Assembly (NCBI GenBank): GCA_022818135.1 | Contig: JAFMSR010000018.1 | Coordinates: forward strand, 36,356,375-36,420,374 | DNA from: Saxidomus purpurata | Taxonomy: Eukaryota > Mollusca > Bivalvia > Venerida > Veneridae | DNA length: 64,000 bases | Direction of reading: 5' to 3' | Shown here: positions 59,720 to 64,000 of the stretch, one piece after another | How the letters are laid out: each line of letters opens with the position of its first letter | How positions within the stretch are numbered: the stretch's first letter is position 1 | Made by a program: the position numbers and the translations under genes | Notes under the pieces: generated by a model | Told to the model about the DNA's origin: nothing | What the model saw: only the letters and a program-made list of their open reading frames with translations | The model's database searches: none

Positions 59720-61930
59720 GTTATCCACTTGTTCGTCACTGAACTTTTACCTCTCACGAATTTACGCTGAGGAAAGAAAGGTATATGTCCTGTAAATCTA
59801 AAAATTCCTAAAAATCATGAACAAAAATATAGAAATCGAGTTTTAAAAAAGACTGCTATTTATGACGGTAATTTGACCGTGTATCAATGTTGCTGTTCTC
59901 CACCATCATACAGCACCGACAGGTCTTTGCTTGCGGTTATATTTCGCCGAGGCTTAATCCGGCAATACAAACGTTGCGCTGCTCAAAAACAGACAGTCGA
60001 CTAGTTGAGAGGAATTAAAGAACACTTTGTCAGAATCGTGTGGCATTTCTCGATCATTTTCTTATCAGTCAATGCGAGAACAGTTACCGGAATTAACAGT
60101 TCTTTATCAAATTTTATCAACATTTCCGTTATAATCGCCATTTATGCAAACACAGAGGCCAGAAGTTAAAAGGGGTCATATCTAGATTGCCACTTCCAAA
60201 GTTGTCCTGATTTAACCCGATTGAATTGTAAATTTACGGCTCAGTCTTTCCTTATCGACGCCATTGTTGTTGTCTTTGATCAAAATCTCGTTATTTAACA
60301 CGAGAACGTCTGTGATGTCTTTAAATCACAGATTGATATAAGTAATGGAGGATTTGCGTGTGTTTTACTTAAGATTAATACTGTTCCTACGACTCGGTAT
60401 CCACTTAAAATGTTCTGAAACCAGATAAGAAACATGTTTATGTACAAATAGGAAAAGTATCCTTTATTTCGGTTATACAATTTTCGGCAGATCTTTCAAC
60501 AAAACAGTGAATGATTGTCATGTTGCATTTATTTGCCAGACGAAAATGGTTTGTAATCCCTTAAATTAAAAAAAATACATTTTCAGACGAATTTGAAAAT
60601 TTACCTGTCACCATATATTTATTTTCAAATTGATGATGCTGAAAACGATGCATTCTAAAAGCTCAATCTTCTTGAAAAGTGTAATAAGAAATTTTATAAT
60701 AAAACTGAAATGACGGATATCAATAACATTTAAGTCTTTAGTGTCAAGAAATAACCATTTTTACAATCGAAGCACTGGAAAAAAATGAGAAAAAAACATA
60801 ACACACATCTTAATTTGGGAACTATGTCAAAAGATTCATTTATATAAATGACATAAGCCAATCCGCTACTTAGCAATTGAGAGTTATTTTTATGTTAAAA
60901 AAATTTAAATAAAAAATTGAGATAAAGTTTTGTCAGTAAATCTCAATAAGAATCTGCCTTTGATTGTATACAAAATTACGTATTATAGTCGCAGACGACA
61001 TGTAAATAACAAAAGCTCTAAAACAATAAAGTTATGATGAAAAAAACAGGCAGTTGGAAGCAGGATAGTACTGAATTGAAAGCCAATTTCCATGTCGGTT
61101 TCTCTTGGTAAGTGAGGCAAAATCAGGCGTTCAGTACATTTATTTAAGATAATAGTACAAAGAAAATATGGGTTCAACAATCTTAAGTAAGACAACATTT
61201 ACTTAGAACACATATCCTTGGTGGTATTTCTAGAGCCGCCGACATACCTCCCGGCAACTTATTTCGCCAGAAAAATAACCACTTTCCTTACACAAAACAC
61301 AAAAATAAAATATGAGAATACAAAAACAAAAAATAAAACTCACCATAAATAAATAAATTGCATGACTGCCTTGGCTGTTCTACCTACGATATATTTTTAT
61401 CCGACAAGTTACTTCATTTTGCTGTTAACCTTTTCCAAAACTAATGAAAAGGCGCTTCAAAGTTCTTACTCCATGGGGATGATGCATGTCATTGCAGCGT
61501 TCTAAGTTCAAAGAGGGAAGAACGACATGGTGTTGTAAGTGTAGTAGTAATAGTGGTATGAGTTTAACGCCTGTTTCAACCGTATTTCGGTCGTTTTTAC
61601 AGGAGGACAGTTTACCTAACCATCGTCCCTGAGAAGAACCAGTACTAGATCCCTATCCTCCGTAAGAAACTGCCAACTTTCTCACATAACTATGACCCTT
61701 AATCTTTGAGAGGTCACAGTGATTCATGTTCAGCGATCACGATGGCGAACAAACATGGTGTCATTTTAATATCTTCAATCCGAATTCTACTTTATTACAT
61801 TAAGCCATAACCAAGTTTCAACAACAGAAAGCGCTTCTGATTTACCAATGGCAGACACATTTGGACAAACTTTGATAATTTTTATACGCACGCTTATACA
61901 TTCCAAGTCTAAAGCTTTAGAAAGAAACAC
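59720..61930. other. Intergenic DNA, nothing recognised
   Basis: No gene, repeat array or RNA could be supported. Confidence 0.4.
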
Positions 61931-61935
61931 ATAAT

Positions 61936-62275
61936 GATATACACATATAAATAGTAGAAATTTACACATATAAACAGTTGAAAATACACATATAAACAGC
62001 ATAAAGATACACATATAAGTAATAGAGGTACACATATAAACAGAATTAATATGCACATACATGTATATAAGTAATAGAGAGGTACACATATAAACAGCAG
62101 ACAGGTACACATATAAACAGCAGACAGGTACACATATAAACAGAATTAATATACATATACATATCTAATTAGCAGACAGATGCACATATAAGCAACAGAA
62201 AGATACACATATAAACAGCGAAAAATACACATATAAACAATAGAATCAACAGAAAGATACACATATTAAAGAACG
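61936..62275. repeat. Minisatellite, about 14 units near 23 bp
   Basis: Variants of ACACATATAAACAGCAGACA followed by GGT recur, with unit length drifting between about 20 and 30 bases. Long minus-strand frames rich in Tyr, Met, Cys and Ile are products of this array, not genes. Confidence 0.9.
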
Positions 62276-63820
62276 ATTGAAACAAAATTATGGAAACGGA
62301 ATCTTCTGCAAAACTAACTAGCTAGTCAGAACTCGAGTCTGAAAATAAACTCGATACATCGAAAAGAGAAGATTGTAACATTACACATTTACGAATATTT
62401 TGGTGTTTGCAATCATTTCTATCAATCATAAGTAGAAAATATAGAAAGCTCATAAATGAAAAAATCGTCGATGCATACATTGCTTTAAAGCTCAAATAAC
62501 TTAAAATAAGTAACTATTTCATTCATGTAAGGCGAACTGGCAATGGATGCATTCCAAACGTAATTCTACCACAAACCGCTGCCATTTCTGAGAAAACGTT
62601 TGCATGCTGTTATGGAAAATTCATTAAATCACAAAAACCTCTGTTGAAAATTGTAAAATTATTTTATATCAATATTAATCCAGATGATCATATTTTATGG
62701 CGTGTATACGGAAACCTTTAGTACAATATTATATTTTGGAGGTTACCCAGGATAACAGTGATGAAGTCCATGCGCCTGGGAGTTTGACAGAATCATTACC
62801 CGCTACTGTTACAAGCGCCTCACTGACATTGATATCTCTGTGCGTGAAAAATAGAAAGCTCTTGATGACCGCGATGAAGATAACCTGAAACTAGTAGACT
62901 GGTCTTATCGTGTGGGTGGGGTATGGGAACTATCAAAATTACCGCTATCACAGAAAGTTTGATTTCGACCTTCATTGTGTTTTACACAACAACTAAGGTG
63001 GAATTATTCGTGCTCAAGAAAGATTAGCATACTGGCTGCAAAATTGGAAAGGTTGTCAATACGTAAGAAAGGAACCGGATGTTACTGACTTGCTCTCCAC
63101 GGTTCATCGCTACAATACCAAAAGTTATACGGAAACCCATGCTAACACCTTTGTTGACATATTCTTTCATGAATGAGTTGAATCGGAAACGCTTTCAAAT
63201 TATTTTTCTAGTGAAAAGGCTAATCTTGATTCAAAATCGATTTTTACGTACTCATACGCCATGTTTAGTCACGTGACCGGAGCTCAAAACAAACACGTGT
63301 TTCCGGTTTGCGTATCATTGTACGTTAAAATCGATCAGTTCTATGAGTTCTGACAGTGCGTTGTTTGTAAACTAGAACAATGCATCGTAAAAATCTTTCT
63401 GTATCATGTCACTTTACCAATACCATCAGTCATCTAACTTCGTGTCCTTTTGTTTGTACACATACTAAAGTATCTATAATATTGACCAAGGAATCAATGC
63501 AATTGTTATTGATGTATACCTGAAGCTGTACACTTGTATTAGGGGTTTTAACATCTGCTTTTTTGACCAACTTATTAACATTTTAAGGTAGACATAATTT
63601 TTTAAAATGTATGTATGCATCGAGAAATTATGGACTCCATGAAAACCAAAACGAAGTAAATTGAAGACAAATTGTTAAAGCAAGATTTTAAACAACTTTT
63701 AGTGTTTATATGCATTTAGAAAAGTGGAATAAACAATGAAATCTAAAAACATATTTGATGTTATTTTAAATATATCGTATGTAATATTCATCAAATATTT
63801 TCAGCTTATGAGTTTCTTGT
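62276..63820. other. Intergenic DNA, nothing recognised
   Basis: Short frames at 62697-62888 and 63079-63276 have no recognisable family and no splice or codon support. Confidence 0.4.
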
Positions 63821-63823
63821 TCC

Positions 63824-64000
63824 GTACATTAGCTTTAGCCTGGTACCATTCATTAACTTTAGCCTGGTACCTTACATTGGCTCTAGCCTGGTATATGACG
63901 TTTATCTATAGTGTGGTACCTTACATTTAGCTCTAGTGTGGTACCTTACATTTTGCTCTAGCCTGGTACCTTACATCCTTACATTAGCTCTAGCTATCAG
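63824..64000. repeat. Minisatellite, 24-25-bp unit, reaching the window edge
   Basis: About seven units of the form CTAGCCTGGTACCTTACATT followed by AGCT, each carrying a GGTACC palindrome. The array appears to continue past the window end. Confidence 0.9.

Noticed and set aside
61787..62133. Tyr/Met/Cys-rich minus-strand frames of 74-107 codons
   Set aside because: Products of the 23-bp minisatellite; no family resemblance.

Overview
This window is animal nuclear DNA, most likely from a marine bivalve mollusc. It is strongly AT-rich, has no bacterial-style gene packing, and carries intron-split coding exons with GT/AG borders. It also holds many interspersed repeats of the style common in bivalve genomes: tRNA-derived SINE heads, MITEs, and repeat units containing 'GTGACCTTGACC' or 'GACAGACGGACAGAC' that end in GC hairpins. 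The bivalve assignment is inference from repeat style and from the protein; no species is claimed.

The only confidently identified protein-coding gene is a LIM-homeodomain transcription factor of the Islet (ISL1/ISL2, insulin gene enhancer protein) family on the + strand, from 23053 to 51789. Six coding exons can be joined exactly: 23053-23092, 27620-27809, 29370-29737, 35712-35980, 49566-49748 and 51592-51789. All junctions are GT/AG and the phases agree (1, 2, 1, 0, 0), giving 1,248 nt including the stop, or 415 aa. Exon 1 gives the basic N-terminus, exon 2 LIM1, exon 3 LIM2 plus an unusual Asn-rich linker, exon 4 the homeodomain, exon 5 the C-terminal LIM-binding segment and exon 6 the tail. 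Exon 5 remains open past its donor for 23 codons with an acidic tail and is followed by a poly(A) signal. This suggests a shorter 373-aa isoform from intron retention.

Region 1 to about 22.7 kb (5' flank) has no recognisable intact gene. From 2 to 17.6 kb it is dense in repeats: a broken mariner transposase carrying four further elements nested inside one another (4.1-6.4 kb), a TTAA-flanked MITE family with five copies in the window plus one solo end, a second TTAA-flanked family, a foldback element, a 591-bp-spaced duplication, a roughly 160-bp tandem array (11.2-12.4 kb), a composite nested repeat (13.6-16.1 kb) and several tRNA-like SINE fragments. From 17.6 to 22.7 kb it is mostly unremarkable apart from a TTCG microsatellite. 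A CCAAT box, GC box and E-box cluster lies about 230-280 bp upstream of the start codon.

The gene body has long introns (4.5, 1.6, 6.0, 13.6 and 1.8 kb) with few repeats: a foldback just before exon 2, a SINE-like scrap and a 38-bp minisatellite before exon 3, and in intron 4 a small hAT-like MITE carrying telomere-like repeats. After the stop there is a probable 3' UTR to about 53.0 kb, then about 11 kb of intergenic AT-rich DNA with one more MITE copy and two minisatellites (61.9 kb and 63.8 kb). I found no exotic new gene system. The items most worth a second look are the alternative Islet C-terminus, the Asn-rich insertion and the multi-level nested transposon.
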